This document shows, one piece after another, positions 46,068-59,000 of a stretch of DNA of 64,000 nucleotides (the first letter of the stretch is position 1; every line of letters starts with the position of its first letter). The notes under the pieces are model-generated. The model worked only from the letters and a program-made list of their open reading frames with translations, was not told where the DNA came from and made no database searches. Made by a program: the position numbers and the translations under genes. The stretch comes from Planoprotostelium fungivorum. Its lineage: Eukaryota; Evosea; Variosea; Cavosteliida; Cavosteliaceae. Where the stretch lies: assembly GCA_003024175.1 (NCBI GenBank), contig MDYQ01000119.1, positions 1-64,000 of the forward strand, given 5' to 3'.

Positions 46068-49000
46068 TTACACATTCTCGAGACCCATCTTGCTCGAGTT
46101 GGCGTACATGGCACTTCCAGTCTCTGGTGTCTCTGACACGTTGGGTGGTCTGTAGCCCGACGTGGCTGGCACGCCCACAGAGTGGTATTGCTCTCCGGCC
46201 GCGCTGAAAGCCGAATAGTTGGACTGGGGTTGGGCGTCTTCTATGACTTCGACGTCATCGATCTCCTTCACTCCAAAGGCAGAGTTGAGATAGTCCGTGA
46301 TCTGAAGGAAATCGGGTCTGTCCTCAGGCTGAGAGGACCAGCATTCTGTGGAGGGTCAGCTGGTGAACAAGTGAAGTGGGGGTGGACTCACGTTGCATGA
46401 GCTCGGAGAGGGCGGGGTGACAGTCCTTGGGGATGTCTAATCTCTTTCCTTCGTTGATGACAGCGAAGGCGACCTCGATGGGCGTCATATCGCCCCAAGG
46501 TTCTTGGCAAGTCAAGATCTCCCAACTGAACAGAAGATCAGCGATCGAAACATACATTTTGGTCCTCACATGACCACACCGAAGGAGAACGAGTCCGACT
46601 TGACAGAGTACTCGCGATCGCGGATGGCCTCGGGGGACATCCACTTGATGGGACCGACGTTGGATTGAGTCTGTTGTGCACTGTCCTTGTCTACGGTCTC
46701 TCTGGACATACCGAAATCAGAGACCTTAGGTTCCATGTGCTCGCTCAGCAGAATCTTCGTTGAGGTCAGTCTGATACAGAATCTCTCGTGGAACTCACGT
46801 TACGTACGGCGAGATCTCTGTGGATGATCTTCTCCTCGTGAAGGTGAAGCATACCCAGCGCTGTTCAACGTCATTTCCCGCCTTTTTGTAGATTCGAATC
46901 TCAAAAACTCACCGATCTTCTGGATGAAGTAGAACTTTTGGCTCTCTGGTACAGCCTCGGATCTGTTGAGGTAACTGTGAAGACTGCCACCACCGCAGTA
47001 CTCAGTCAGGAGAGACAGAGGCTGAGGAGGGAAGGTGATACCCAAACTGATGACGTGTCATCACATAGTATGACGTCACAATCACTCACAAGAGCACGAC
47101 GTTGGGGTGACCTCTCAAGTTCTGAACGATCTGTACCTCGTGAAGGAAATCTCGGACTTGGGCTTCTGTGACGTATTCGGCACGGATCTGCTTCAGCTAA
47201 TGTACGTCTCAGTTTGATCTAAGAGATCTCGCGGAAAACTCACCGCCACGGTCATGTTTCTCCATGTCGCCTTGTAGACGATACCGAAGGCTCCCTGTCC
47301 GATCATGACCTTGTCCTTCAGCTCCTATGAATAGAACGTCAGCCTCCCCTCCTCCCATCATCCACTCACGTCATAGTCCACGACCGATCGCTTGGCTGCA
47401 CCGAGGTTGATGTTGCTCATATCGATGAGATCCAACTGATTCGTGATGGTTCTCGTTCTCAGTCTGGCCACGAAGAAGAGGGCCACTACCACCAGTGCCA
47501 CGAAGATGATGACACCCACGGCGATACCACCGATCTGTCCCGAAGACAATTTCTTCTCCACGACTTGGCTGCTGCCGCTGGACGCGTCCGCTCCCACGGG
47601 TGTTCCGGCGCCAGTGATTCCGTAGGAAGCCAACTGAGTCGAGTTCAACGCGCGCAGGCTGTCGAAGGCTTGCTGTGCGGTCATCTCGTAGTTGACGAGG
47701 GCGGGAGAGATGACGAAGACGAGGTTGTAAGAGATGGCTCTCTTCTGGACGGGCGCGGTGGAGTTTTGCATGGCGATACGCTTGGGGTCGATCTTGAGGA
47801 CGTCAGCGATGAGGTTGGTCACGGCAACGGAGGAGTAAGAGTCCATGTTGAGGGTGACCGTCCACTCGACGAGGACACCGACCGTCTCGGTCACTTGGCA
47901 GCGAGTGTTACAGTTGATGTAGACCCACTTGGAGATGGGGCAGACGAGGCTGTGAAGAGTCAGAGGGATGTGTGGAGAGCGTCGTTCACTTGTTGTTGCC
48001 GATGTCACAGAGAGAGAGGGAGGGCAGAGAATCGATATTGACAGTGGTGAAGGCGTTGTCGTTCAGTCTGAGGGTAGACAAGTTCATGTTGGACAGAGAA
48101 GAGGGAATCGATCCACTCAACTGACATACGCGTCAGAGATTTGGATTCCGTTCGATCTCCGCGCTCACCTTGTTGTACGATAGATCCAAAGATCTAAGGG
48201 ACTTGAGATCTGAGATGGAGCCGGTGAGTGAGCCAGAGATGGAATTATGACCGAGGGACAAGGTGGTCAGATTGTACAGGGTCACGAAATTGGAAACGTC
48301 GCTGGTGATCTGATTGTACGACAGGTCGAGCGTGGTCAGAGACTGGAGTCCTACGGCATTGAAGTTGCTGAGTTGGTTGTTCGATGCGTAGATGGACTTG
48401 ACGTTGATGTTCTGAATGGAATCGGGGAGCTTTCCTTGGAACGTGTTGTTGTACAGTCTGATCGAGGTGAGAGCCTGGGAGGGTCAGGGGAGGAGTGGCG
48501 AGTTGTAGACGGATCACCTTGTTGTTACCGAACATGTCGGGGATCTGTCCCTCCAATTGGTTGCGAGAGACATCTGCAACGGTCAGTTCTCTAGAATAGA
48601 TCATCATTCTATTCACCAAAGAAAGTGAGGCCATTCATGTTGGTCGTGAGAGCTGGCATGGTGGAGATAAAGTTGTTGTTGCTCAGATCGAGGTAGGTGA
48701 TTTTGTTGAGAGAAGACACAGAGGAGGGAACAGGACCCTGGAACTGGTTCTGAGAGATGTCCAAGTAAGTCACACCGGGAATCTGTGACCACACGTCGGG
48801 GAGGCCGCCGGACAACTGGTTCTTCCTGGTTTCGCGTAAGTGATTCATTCGAATGCGAAATTGAAATAGAAGTGCGACTCACGCCAGATTGAGGTAAGTC
48901 AGTCGAGTCAGCTGAGACAGAGAAGAAGAGAGGGAGCCCGTGATGAGGTTGTTGGCCACGTTAAGATAAGTGAGGCCGGTGAGAGAGTAGTAACTCGGTC

Positions 49001-52000
49001 TCCAAGCATCAGCCAGACTGTTGTACGACAGATCTAGGTAAGTCAGGGGAAGCTGAGCGAGACTGTCCGTCAAGAAGGTGAGGCCGTTGTGAGACAGATC
49101 CAACCGAGTGATGCCCTTGACGTACTGCAGAGAGTCCAGGGCAGCTGAATTCGAGAAGAATTGATTGTGCGTGAGACCGAGGTAGGTCAGTCGATTTCCC
49201 GCTACAAACACGGGTGTCGAACTGAGGAACTGATTGTACGACAGATCTGTATGCGTTTAGGGTTTAAGAGCTGGAGATGAGATATACCTAGGACTTGAAG
49301 GTTCGAGTTGCCCAGGCCGTTGGGAAGAGCGTCGACGTATTTGTTGTCACTGGAACTATGTGAGACAAAAGAAAGATCGCAGAGATATCACCTGACGTTG
49401 AGGAAGGTCAGAGTCGCTGCGGTACCTGCTGATCGTGAGATCGTGAATCGATGAGATGAATAAAATGAAATAAATCACCGTAGACGGACAGGAGTGGACC
49501 GGCGAAACCGTTCGAAGAGAGATCTACGTGTTGGATGTTCTTCATCAAGCTGATGTCAGGTGTAGATCCCGACAGGTTGTTGTGGGACACGTCGATGAAC
49601 TGCAATTTGGTGCAGAAGAAGATGTTGTACTGCATGGACTGCACGAACATGTTGTGAGACATATCGTAGTGGATCAAGTTGGACATGGCAATGGGGTCCT
49701 TCAAGACTAAATACATCAGTGACCGTTTGAAATGATAGCATCACCGCTGAAGAGGTTGTGCGACAGATCGAGGTAGAGCATGGATGGTGTTCCAGTGTTC
49801 TCTCCAAAGCCAGGGATGGAACCGAGTAGAGTGTTGTACGACGCGTTGAAGTACAAGACACTGGATAACAGACTGAAAGAGGGATCCAACTGTGTATACG
49901 TCAGCGAGAATGAGATGGATGTAGGATCTCACTCCGTAGTTGACACCCAGCTGATTGACGGACATGTCGATGTACCTCCAGTTCGAGTGCGGAGTCAAGG
50001 CGGGAACATCACTGGTCATGTTGTTGTTGGAGAAGTCTACCATCGATCAGATGTCGATCTCGATGTTGTCCTCGACTCACCCAGATGAACGATGTTGTTG
50101 AGTGTCATCAACAGATGGAAGTTGCCAGAGACACCGTCGGCGGTGAAGTGGTTGTGTGACATATCGATGTACTGAACCTTAGCACCGAAGAGGGGGATGT
50201 TCGAAGTGATGTTGCAGTGAGAGATGTCACAGTGGATGAGATTGATTCCGTTGCAAGCGGTCTCCAAGACAGTCGTGATGCGTTCGTTGTAGCTGAAATC
50301 GAGGTAGACCATGCTGGGTCCGTCGTACTTTGCGATGTAGTCGACGTTGTTGTGAGAAGCGTCCACGTAGGTCATGTTGGGTAGCAGGCACCAGTAGTAA
50401 GGCACGGAGATCAGAGTCTTTCCGACGGCGGGGTCATACTGGTAGGAAATGTCGACATAAGCGAGACTGACTTTAGCAAAATCGAGCGGGGGGTCTGGTA
50501 CGGTCGAGAGACGGTTGTGAGAGATCTTGAGGGTGACCAAGTTGTACACTTTGCCCCAGCCGATGGTGCTGGCCCAGCCAGAGAGGAGGTTGTGGCTCAG
50601 ATCGAGGTAGACGAGTCCGGTGATGGCCTCGATGTCAGGAATGTCTCCGGATAAATTGTTGTGGGACATATCCAGGGTGACCAAGGAGACCATGTTTTGA
50701 ACGTCGGGCATGGGGCCTGTCAGGAGGTTCTGAGAGAGGTTGAGGAAAGTGAGAGAAGTGCTCTGGAACAACTCGGCTGGGACAGCATCGATCACGTTGT
50801 TACCCAGATCGATCCTCGTCAGGGTGCTCAAGCCGGTGACGTTCACGAAGGAAGAAATGTTGTTGCTGTTGAACTCGATGGACTGGAGCTGTGGGTTGTT
50901 GATGGGTGGAATTGAATTGAAAGCGTTGTGAGAGCAGACAAAGTTGGAGAGGTGGGCGTTGCTGGGGAAACCGTCAGCCGGCCACTGGTTGAACTTGTTG
51001 TTGGCAATGTTGAGGGTAGTGAGGTTGGTCATCGAAGAGATGTCAGGGAGAGCACCTCCGATCTGATTCCTGACCAAGTGTGAGATTCCGTGGAACGAAG
51101 AATAAAATAGAATAAAATCACCCGGAGATATCGAGGGTAAAGAGAGTCGAGGGAAAGAGGCTGGGATCGAACGTGGTCAACTGAGAAGAGTGAGAACCTC
51201 CATCTACAACGAGCCATCACCTTGTTTCGACTCAGATCGAGCGACCTGAGAGTGCTCATCGCACTGAGCGACTGGATGGACTGGATCTGATTTCCACTGA
51301 GAGAGAGAGTATCCACGGCGTTGAGAGCAGACAGATCGGGCAGCGACGTGATGTGGTTGTCGTCCAATAGAAGGTAAGTGATCTTGATGATGTTGTTGAG
51401 GTCTTCGGTGGGGATGCTCTGTATCAAGTTGTTCTTCATGTTGACCGTTCCACCGAAGATGAGACTCCAAGCGTTGACGAAATTGGGGAGGTAGCTCAGT
51501 CGGTTGCCCTCTAAATTGACGTACTTGAGGTTTGCGTTCTGCGATCCAATCATGGGCTGAACGTAACTGATGAGGTTGTAGCTGAAGTCGATGTATGTCA
51601 GGGCAGTCATCGAAGTGATGTCCTGAGGGGATTAGAAGTGGCTCGTTGTAGACGAGTGACTCACCCGAACGTCCGAGGTGAGGAAGTTGTGGGCGAGGCT
51701 GACCCAGGTGAGAGAGGTCGACTGGTAGAAGCCCGGGTAGATGGCAGCACTGATGTTGTTGTAGCTCAAGTCCAATCGGCTCACGCCGAAGCCTCCGGGA
51801 AAGGAAGGCACGGCAGGGAAACTGTTGCCGGTGAGATTCAAGGCACCACCGATGTTTCCGTAGAGGGTGGCCGCGAAAGAAGTCAAGAGGGGGTTGTTCC
51901 TGATGTTGACGTCGGTGTTGATGTAGACTCCGCAGCCCGATTTGACCGCTGTGTAGGAACACCAGTCGATGGACGTGAGGATGGGGTTGTTCTCGATGAA

Positions 52001-52745
52001 GATGGACTCCGCATTGAGGGCAGACTTTCCTGCATCGGGGGCGAGGGACAGTGATACGAGGTTGGGGCACTCCGAGATGACGACTTTGGTGTAGAATCCC
52101 GCACCTTCCTCTCCGAGGAGGGTGAATGAGGTGGACGTGAGGCCGATGAGCTCGAGGTCAGACACTGGTTGACGTGGGCCGTATTGGACCAGGGGGTTGT
52201 AGTTGAGGACCAAACTGTAGATAATACCCGGGGGTGTCTGGATGTGTGTGATGAGGTTGTAGGACAGATCGATGTATTGCACGGCGCCTCCTTCGTTGAA
52301 GATGACGTTTGTGAGCTGGTTGCAGCAGGAATAGAGGGTCGTCATTCCGCTGGCCAGACTGAGATCGAGAGTTCCCGTCAGATGATTGGCCGTGAAGATG
52401 ACGGTCTGTAACGTGGACGTGTTGGTCCAAGCGGTGGGGACTTGTCCGACGAGGTTGTTGTTGATGAAAGAGACTTGTTGGAGTTGACCGTTGGCATCAC
52501 AAGTGACTCCAGACCACCCGCAGAAGTTAGTGTTCGAAGCATCGGACCAACCAGTCTTGACGTACCAGTTTGGACCTGCCTCGTCTCAGACTCTGTCGTC
52601 TTTCCACCATCGGGTTCATCTTCGGGACGACAAAAACATGAGACTCACCCCCGGTGGCAGTGTAGAGCTCTCTGAGATCCTCTACGGACCAGGCGGCGGC
52701 CAGGGCTATAAATACAGAGAGAAAGACGAGCGTGCCGCTTCTCAT
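46068..52745 (-). CDS. Receptor tyrosine-kinase-like protein RK3 with very long LRR ectodomain
   Basis: Receptor of about 1,950 residues. Signal peptide MRSGTLVFLSVFIALAAAWS, LRR cap (TGWSDASNTNFCGWSGVTC), then one continuous LRR array from about 52,500 to 48,050, with units such as LTYLDLSYNSLADAW, VQYIDMSHNHFTADG and LVTLDMSHNNLSGDIPD. A membrane-proximal SEA-like domain follows (WTVTLNMDSYSSVAVTNLI, KIDPKRIAMQNST). The membrane helix is IGGIAVGVIIFVALVVVALF, then RLRTRT. The juxtamembrane motif is LIDMSNINLGAAKRSVVDYD. The kinase has IGQGAFGIVYKA, LKQIRAEYV, HRDLAVRN, VSDFGMSR, IKWMSPEA and RPDFLQI. The tail contains several Tyr (QSNYSAF, GYRPP, MYANS) that could be phosphorylated. Stop at 46,068, convergent with the cyclase gene 156 bases away. 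An intron follows HRDLAVRN. Confidence 0.9.
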
Positions 52746-53114
52746 GTTGTGGTTGGATTGAAAATGAAGCGCCCCTGCCACAACAGTCGAGGAGGGGAAC
52801 TCCTTAGGATGCCGTCTCTTTGATACGCGAAGAGACGTTCTCAGCTCCGATGGAACGTCAATGCCTATTCCTTTTAGTAGTCATGGAAACGACCACTTGA
52901 TAAACTCTCCGGAGGTGGAGCGGTCAACTCCTTTGGGGCATCACAACACACCACAGAGACGACACAAGATGGTGGGGCTCATCACGACGGAAGTTGATTT
53001 GTCTCTGATGCACGTGGGGAAGAGGTCAGAAAGTCGTTGTCACAACCGGGAACAAAGTGAATGATGGCGAGCCGATCGGTTCGTGTGATTATTATCTCTT
53101 TATTCAATGGCAGT
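52746..53114. other. Intergenic interval upstream of RK3
   Basis: About 370 bases with the RK3 promoter and the NDUFA12 3' end. No supported coding exon; an in-frame upstream ATG at 52,781 could lengthen RK3 by 12 residues but would spoil the signal peptide. Confidence 0.4.
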
Positions 53115-53820
53115 CTAGGGAGAGCTGCTGCCTTCGCCGCTTTTAGTTCCCTTTGGTGTCCACACTTCAAATCCTTCGCTCTTCAGTCATGGACGCTAGA
53201 CAATGAGCTCACCTCCTGCTACCGACTTCTTGAATTTATCGTTGAGGATGAAGTTGGGAGGAGAGTAGTAGTTCTCAGAGCCAGTGGCATTCTTCATTTT
53301 GCTCAAAGCGTAGAAGGGCTTGAAAGCTTTCTCCACCTGTTTCGACAAGGTCAACATCGTATCCTCATCATCGCATGCGTTATCATTATTTCTTCAAAGT
53401 GAGGAGAGAACAGAGACGTACCTGGTGTCCGGGTGCGTCGGACATGTGGTGCATCCATGCGTGCCATTCGGGAGGGACAGCGCTGGCCTCGAATCTTCCC
53501 TTTCCTGTTCCTGCTGGGGGTACCATCCATCTGTGCTTTCCTATACGTCGGTGAGGAGGCGATGTCCAATCGTTCCACCCTTCTCACCCAAGACTTCATC
53601 ACAATTTTCAAAGTATCTGTGTGTCAGTCAGAGATGAATCGATGTCATTCACTCACTGGTTGCCCAAACGGTCCTTTCCGACCAAGGTGCCCACCTTGGC
53701 ATCAGATAATCTGAACAGACTGCTCAGATAGCTCTTGACACCGTTCTGTTTGATGTATTGAGTATACCTCGGGAGGGTATTCATCGAATTGGCCCAGTAG
53801 TTCTTCCACAGGCCGCTCAT
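53115..53820 (-). CDS. NDUFA12: NDUFA12, complex I B17.2 subunit
   Basis: Accessory subunit of mitochondrial NADH:ubiquinone oxidoreductase. Exons from ATG 53,820 read MSGLWKNYWANSMNTLPRYT, then the family core [21 protein letters not shown] (animal [20 protein letters not shown]), YFENCDEVL, RKHRWMVPPAG, VPPEWHAWMHHMSDAPG (animal VPPEWHRWLHSMTDDPP), FYALSKMKNATGSENYYSPP and, after a 40-nt intron, GFEVWTPKG ending GEGSSSP. About 150 residues, normal for the family. No separate presequence, as usual for this subunit. Stop TAG 53,115-53,117. Confidence 0.88.
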
Positions 53821-54365
53821 CTTGCCGGTGTTCGAGATGAAGATGGGGTGATGTGGTCTGTTTGTAGACGGAGTTCAGAAGAATTGCGACTATTAATTCA
53901 CATTTTAAATCTTTTCATCCCCGGAGGTTTGGATCCGCTCAGATCCGCGCGCGGGTTTATGTCTCTCACTCTGTGACAGTTCGCGTCGCTACGATAATCA
54001 TGCCACCGCTTGACACCATCTGGTCATACTGCAGTCTAAGGTGAGACGTCAATGTCACGAGATGCTCAAATGCGAAAGCCCGTTCTGTTCACCGCAGACG
54101 AACTTCGTCGGTTCGCGGTGGATCGCGAAGGAGAGGAGCACTCGAAATGGGCGGGTCAAGGCCTTTGCGAGCTCAACGGTCAGTGGATGATGTTCAGCGG
54201 TCGGGGTTGAGGCGTGGGATCGATTTCGATGTTTTAGTTCGGTTCCAATTTAACTTTTGGTGGAGCGCGGAGCGGAAAAGTGCGTGATCTTTTGTTGTTT
54301 CCTTTAAGATTTCAGATGAACGACTCCATAGGACCCAGCCCCTCACGCGGTTTATTCGAACCAGT
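53821..54365. other. Intergenic interval, NDUFA12 to aldose epimerase
   Basis: About 545 bases, locally GC-rich with a palindromic-looking GATCCGCGCGCGG patch near 53,940. It holds the NDUFA12 promoter and the epimerase 3' end. A plus-strand ATG at 54,001 with splice-like signals could begin a small spliced reading frame, but no family similarity supports it. Confidence 0.35.
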
Positions 54366-55784
54366 TTACTGCAAGTCGAAAGAGAAGGAAGTCAAGTTGC
54401 GGTACTTCTGCCCGGGCGAGAGAACGGAGGACCGGGCGTAGTCCGTCCTGTTGATGGAATTGGGAGGCACTTGCGTCTCCAGACAGAAGGCCCCGTGGTG
54501 CGTGCAGTTCTTACCGAAAGACAGCATGGTCGACGTCAGAAAGTTTCCGGTGTAGAGCTGGATGCACGGCTGGTTCGTGTGGACTCTGAGTCGAATGCCC
54601 GTAGATGGATGAGAGGCCGTCGCGGCGAGGGACATACTTTCACCTGTTCCCATCAGTCTTGACTTTGTATCGAAGTCGTCACCAGTGGTGGCTGTCTTTG
54701 GATCTTTTCCAGAGAGAAAAAAGTTGTGGTCGATGTCTCCAAAGGAAGAGAAGAGGTCAGAGAAGGCCTTGGGCTCGACGTTGACTCCCTTCAGGCCGGA
54801 ATTTTCGATCGAAATTTCCTCGCCGGTGACGAGACAGTCGCCGTCGACGACGTCGTATCTACAACGAGTCACTCTCCCCTCGCTCCCAAGCTCTCACCTC
54901 TCCGCCTCCAATCGGATGAGGTTGTCGTCGATCTTGACGTCCGTGTCAACACCGGCCAAGTTGAAGTAAGAATGGTTCGTCAGGTTAACGATAGTCTCTT
55001 CTTTCGTCTCTGCAGTGAATTCGTAGGACACGTGTGAGTCTGAGACGTAATACTTGAGATTGACTTGAAGTTCACCGGGGTAACCTGCGAGAATCATTCG
55101 TGGAAAAAACAGGCGGGAACGGTACCTTCTTCACCGTCTGGACTGATGAGGTGGAGTTCTAAGAGGGCGACGCGATCATCGTGACAGACATCCTTCAGTG
55201 ATTGAGGGCGGTCGATGATCTCAAATTTGGCGACGGACCAGAATCTCTTGTCGTATCCAAATTTACCTTCGCGAGGTCATCAGACATGATCCATCGTGAT
55301 GGAGTTGAAGATTAGATGTCCATGTTCACCTCCGTGAAGAGCGTTTGGACCATTGTTTTGGGCCAGCTGATGTTCTTTTCCGTTCAGGTTAAATCTTCCT
55401 CTGGCAATACGGTTGGCCACGCGACCCACAGAAGCGCCAAAGTAAGCTGTTCGAATGATGTGAGAAGAACATTGAAAAATCATTCTAAAAAGTGCACCTG
55501 GGTGATCGATGTAAGACTGAACGTCGTTTTGACCGTATACGACGTCGACCATCTTTCCGCTCTTGTCTTTGATGCGAATATAGACAAGAATAGCTGTTAC
55601 ATTTTCTCATTCACCAGAGTTCGGTGCGATCCTTACCTCCAAAGTCAGTGAATGCTGCAGTGAAGCCAGAGCTAGGATCAGTGACTGTCAAGAGCTCAGC
55701 ATGTGTCTTGGAAGTCGGTTCGTGAGAACTGAGAGAGGAAGGGGCAGGTGCCCATTCAGACTTGCGAGTGAGTTCGAGTGGCAT
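54366..55784 (-). CDS. GALM: Aldose 1-epimerase (galactose mutarotase)
   Basis: Interconverts alpha and beta anomers of aldoses, the first step of the Leloir pathway, in the cytosol. Exons from ATG 55,784 (MPLELTRKSEWAPAPSSL) give FTAAFTDFGG, then AYFGASVGRVANRIARGRF, HQLAQNNGPNALHGGEHG (the GPNxLHGG signature with the substrate His), VSPDGEEGYPGELQV, the NLTNHSYFNLAG motif with the catalytic acid His, NFFLSGKD, and AFCLETQVPPNSIN with the catalytic base Glu. It ends NLTSFSFDLQ. Full family length of about 360 residues with all key residues kept. Several short introns. Divergent from RK4, 296 bases between starts. Confidence 0.9.
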
Positions 55785-56080
55785 GCTCTTCGGTGGTGAT
55801 GAGGTGGAATGCGATCTGTCTGTCAGTTGTAATTTACAACCAAAAATACACCTGATCTATTTTTCTCAAGTAAATGAATGCTTATGCACAATGACCGTGC
55901 AGTCAGAGAATGTTCTATGATGTGAGATGTTTTATTCTTTCCATCGTGGTCTGAATCTTTAAATTGAAAATTAAAATCACGAACAGATTTTCTCCTGTTT
56001 TGCCGAAAATCACAAATCACCGCAAGAGTGACAGAGAGGGAAGAGAAACAACAGCCCTTCGTATTCCGAGGTGGACATCG
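55785..56080. promoter_or_regulatory. Divergent promoter interval, GALM / RK4
   Basis: The only non-coding stretch between two divergent starts (55,784 minus and 56,081 plus), so it must contain both promoters. It is AT-rich relative to its flanks. No specific operator or TATA element is confidently assigned. Confidence 0.45.
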
Positions 56081-59000
56081 ATGCACCCACTCATCCTTCT
56101 CCTTCTGGGAGTGCCTATGTTTATACAGGCGACTGCAGGGTGCATCATACAGCCCGATGGGTTAAAACTAAACATGTATCCGTTTCAGCGGGAGGGGTAA
56201 TAACTGAGATGGTTAGATATCACACTGAACAATTCACAGTCTGGATCCCACAATCATTGAGACCTCTCTGCTCAATGGTCAGGGATCAAAACTGTATTTC
56301 TCTCCTTGCAAAGATTTTGGAGACTGGTTTGATTGTGAAGGAGCAAGCGTGTGTATACCTTTAGTCGCCGCAGCTTCTGACGTCTATCTTCAAGCGGGTG
56401 AGCCGCACCAACACAATCATCACATCAACATCTTGATGCATCTTCTGACACTTAGAAGAAACGGTAGATGCAAATAATACAATTCTCACGTATAATGGAT
56501 CTACTGCAGTGTTCCGATTGAGAGTGGCACGTGATTGGAAGGGCTCCAGTCACAGCTCGTGCTCTCAAAAACAGGTGACAGGCCATCAAACATTCTTATT
56601 CAAGTGAACAGTCTGAAACAACTCACATTGATTGTGACATCTTCCTCAATCCTGCTTCGTATCGCATCTTCCGAGATCACAATATCGTTCAAATACCAGG
56701 CCCCAGCAACACATGGAGAGAGGGTGACTTGAAAGAGAAGACGTTATGAATTCAGACATCATCAGAACTCCTGAATATGTCGAGCGATGGGAGTGATCTC
56801 ACATTATCTTTCGAAGAGAATACAGTCATTCATTGTAACGAACACGAAACGAGTCCCTTCAACTTCATCACACAGAGAGATCAGATCACATTTCGAGTGG
56901 ATGGAGGAGGGAAAGCAGAGATCAGAGGCTGCGACATCCATTTATCTTCCCAAAATAATGTAATCTCCTCTCTCGGCCCATCCGTCTGACATGATGCAGA
57001 TCACGATCGACTCCATTCATCTCAAAGATCTCCAATTTAACATCTCGAACTCGAACAAATCCCATCTATCCCTACGAGATTCACACTCTGAAGGCAGCGA
57101 TCTCAGCCTCAGCAGAGTCATGCTCACCATCACCAACGCCACCTTCCTCCACTCTTCACTCTACGTCATCGCCCCGGACGCTTCAGGAGATCACAATGTC
57201 TTCTGGGGTTATCATCAGATGCATCATTCCCATCTGATCAACTCCGAGTTCGAAATCCAAGGCAGATATCACTCTATCCGTTCATTAGGCGGCACTGGCT
57301 TCATCGCCTCTTACAATCTCTTGACTCACTCGAGTCTCATCGCCGACAACATCTATCCCGTGCAGCTGTCTCACAATCGGTGAGATCGTCATCCAATTTG
57401 ATGTCACTCACCTCTGCAGGATGAATGGTAGCTCTAGACCTATCGTGTCGTACAATCTGGGGTCTGTGTCGAATCTCTCCATTTCTTCTGGCAGCTTCCG
57501 GTTGATAGAAAATACGATCGACATCGAGAATTTTCTACCAAAGAGTCTGTTCAGCATCACACTATCGAGACATCATCCCACTGAGATCCGTGGAAACGAC
57601 ATCAAGGTGAGATCGTGGTGTGATGAGATGTCTGATGGGATCAGATCAAGGGTGACATCAACATCACTCTCTTCACTATCCACGGTGATGCGATGATCAG
57701 CGCAAACAATCGGTGGGTACATCATCTTCATATCGTCTCATCTCTACAGCTTCCACGGATCACATCATGTCAGCGTCTATCAGTTCATCAATTATGCCCA
57801 GAGATCCAATAAGATATCGATCAAGAACGACAGGTGATCGATGGATGACGTCATCAGTTGATGTGGTGCAGTTACATGAATTGCAATCAAATCTTAGACA
57901 CGTCCGACATCACACTGGAAATCTACGATTCTTACTTCGAGGGAAATCACAACGCCATCAAGGTCCACCATGCCGACATCGAGATCACCAACTCTACCTT
58001 TACGAAGAACGACGTCTGCTTGCAGTACGCCAGCGTCGGAAAGGCTTCGATGCACAGGTGAACGGATGTGCGTCATCGAGACTCATCAGATCAGCTGCAA
58101 ATTTGATGGAAATCGTGCCACACTTCAACCTTACACCGATACAAAGTACACGGAGCGATCATCACTCATCCACGATCACATCAACATCTTGAACTGTGTC
58201 ATCACCGGCTCGAACAAATCGTTCGACATCGTATCGAGTGACATACGTATCTTCATCGGTGGCAGCAGGTGATACATCATCGATGCAGTCACGATGACAT
58301 GATCTGATGCATTCCAAAGATTCGAGAATAACTTCAACGAGAACGGTGGAGGGGTTTCCATCACGTGTGACAATTGCAACGTCGTGGTGAAGAATACTTC
58401 CTTCTACGGTAACACGGCCTTAACCAAGGGTGGTGCGATGTTTCTGGCTGGAAATTTCGAGCAGATCCAACTAGTACGTATCGTCATCCATCGTTCGGTG
58501 GTTCACGCATCAATCTCACTTCTGCAGATGAACTTGACAGTGGATTCTAACGGAGCGTTAAACGAAGGGGGAGGCATACACATCGACGGCTCGTCCACTG
58601 ATGTTTATATCCACAATGTAAGATTATCCCACAATTGGAGTGTCTTCTTGGGTGGGGGAATCATCATCAGCCGCGTCAGACATCAACTGTGGATGGAAGA
58701 CATGATCGTGTTGAACAACACTGCGATGAACATGGGAGGAGGTCTCGTCATCACGGATCGCATTCAGCACATCATGCTCAAGCGGGGAGACCTTCGGAAG
58801 AATTATTCGAAAGTGAACGGAGGTGCCTTCGCTTATCTACCCTCCAGCATGTTTCAGGTGATTCATCATTTGAGAGAAATCATCGATTGATATACGACGC
58901 ATCACATCGATGATAGAACGATCATCACATCGATGTGTACATCCATAGCACGAGATCAACTCACGATACGATCAGACCTTGACCATCGATTCTTGTCGTT

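Noticed and set aside
51638-52054. Plus-strand frame of 138 codons inside RK3
   Set aside because: Antisense shadow of the LRR exons, rich in Val/Arg/Gly/Glu from reversed LRR codons.
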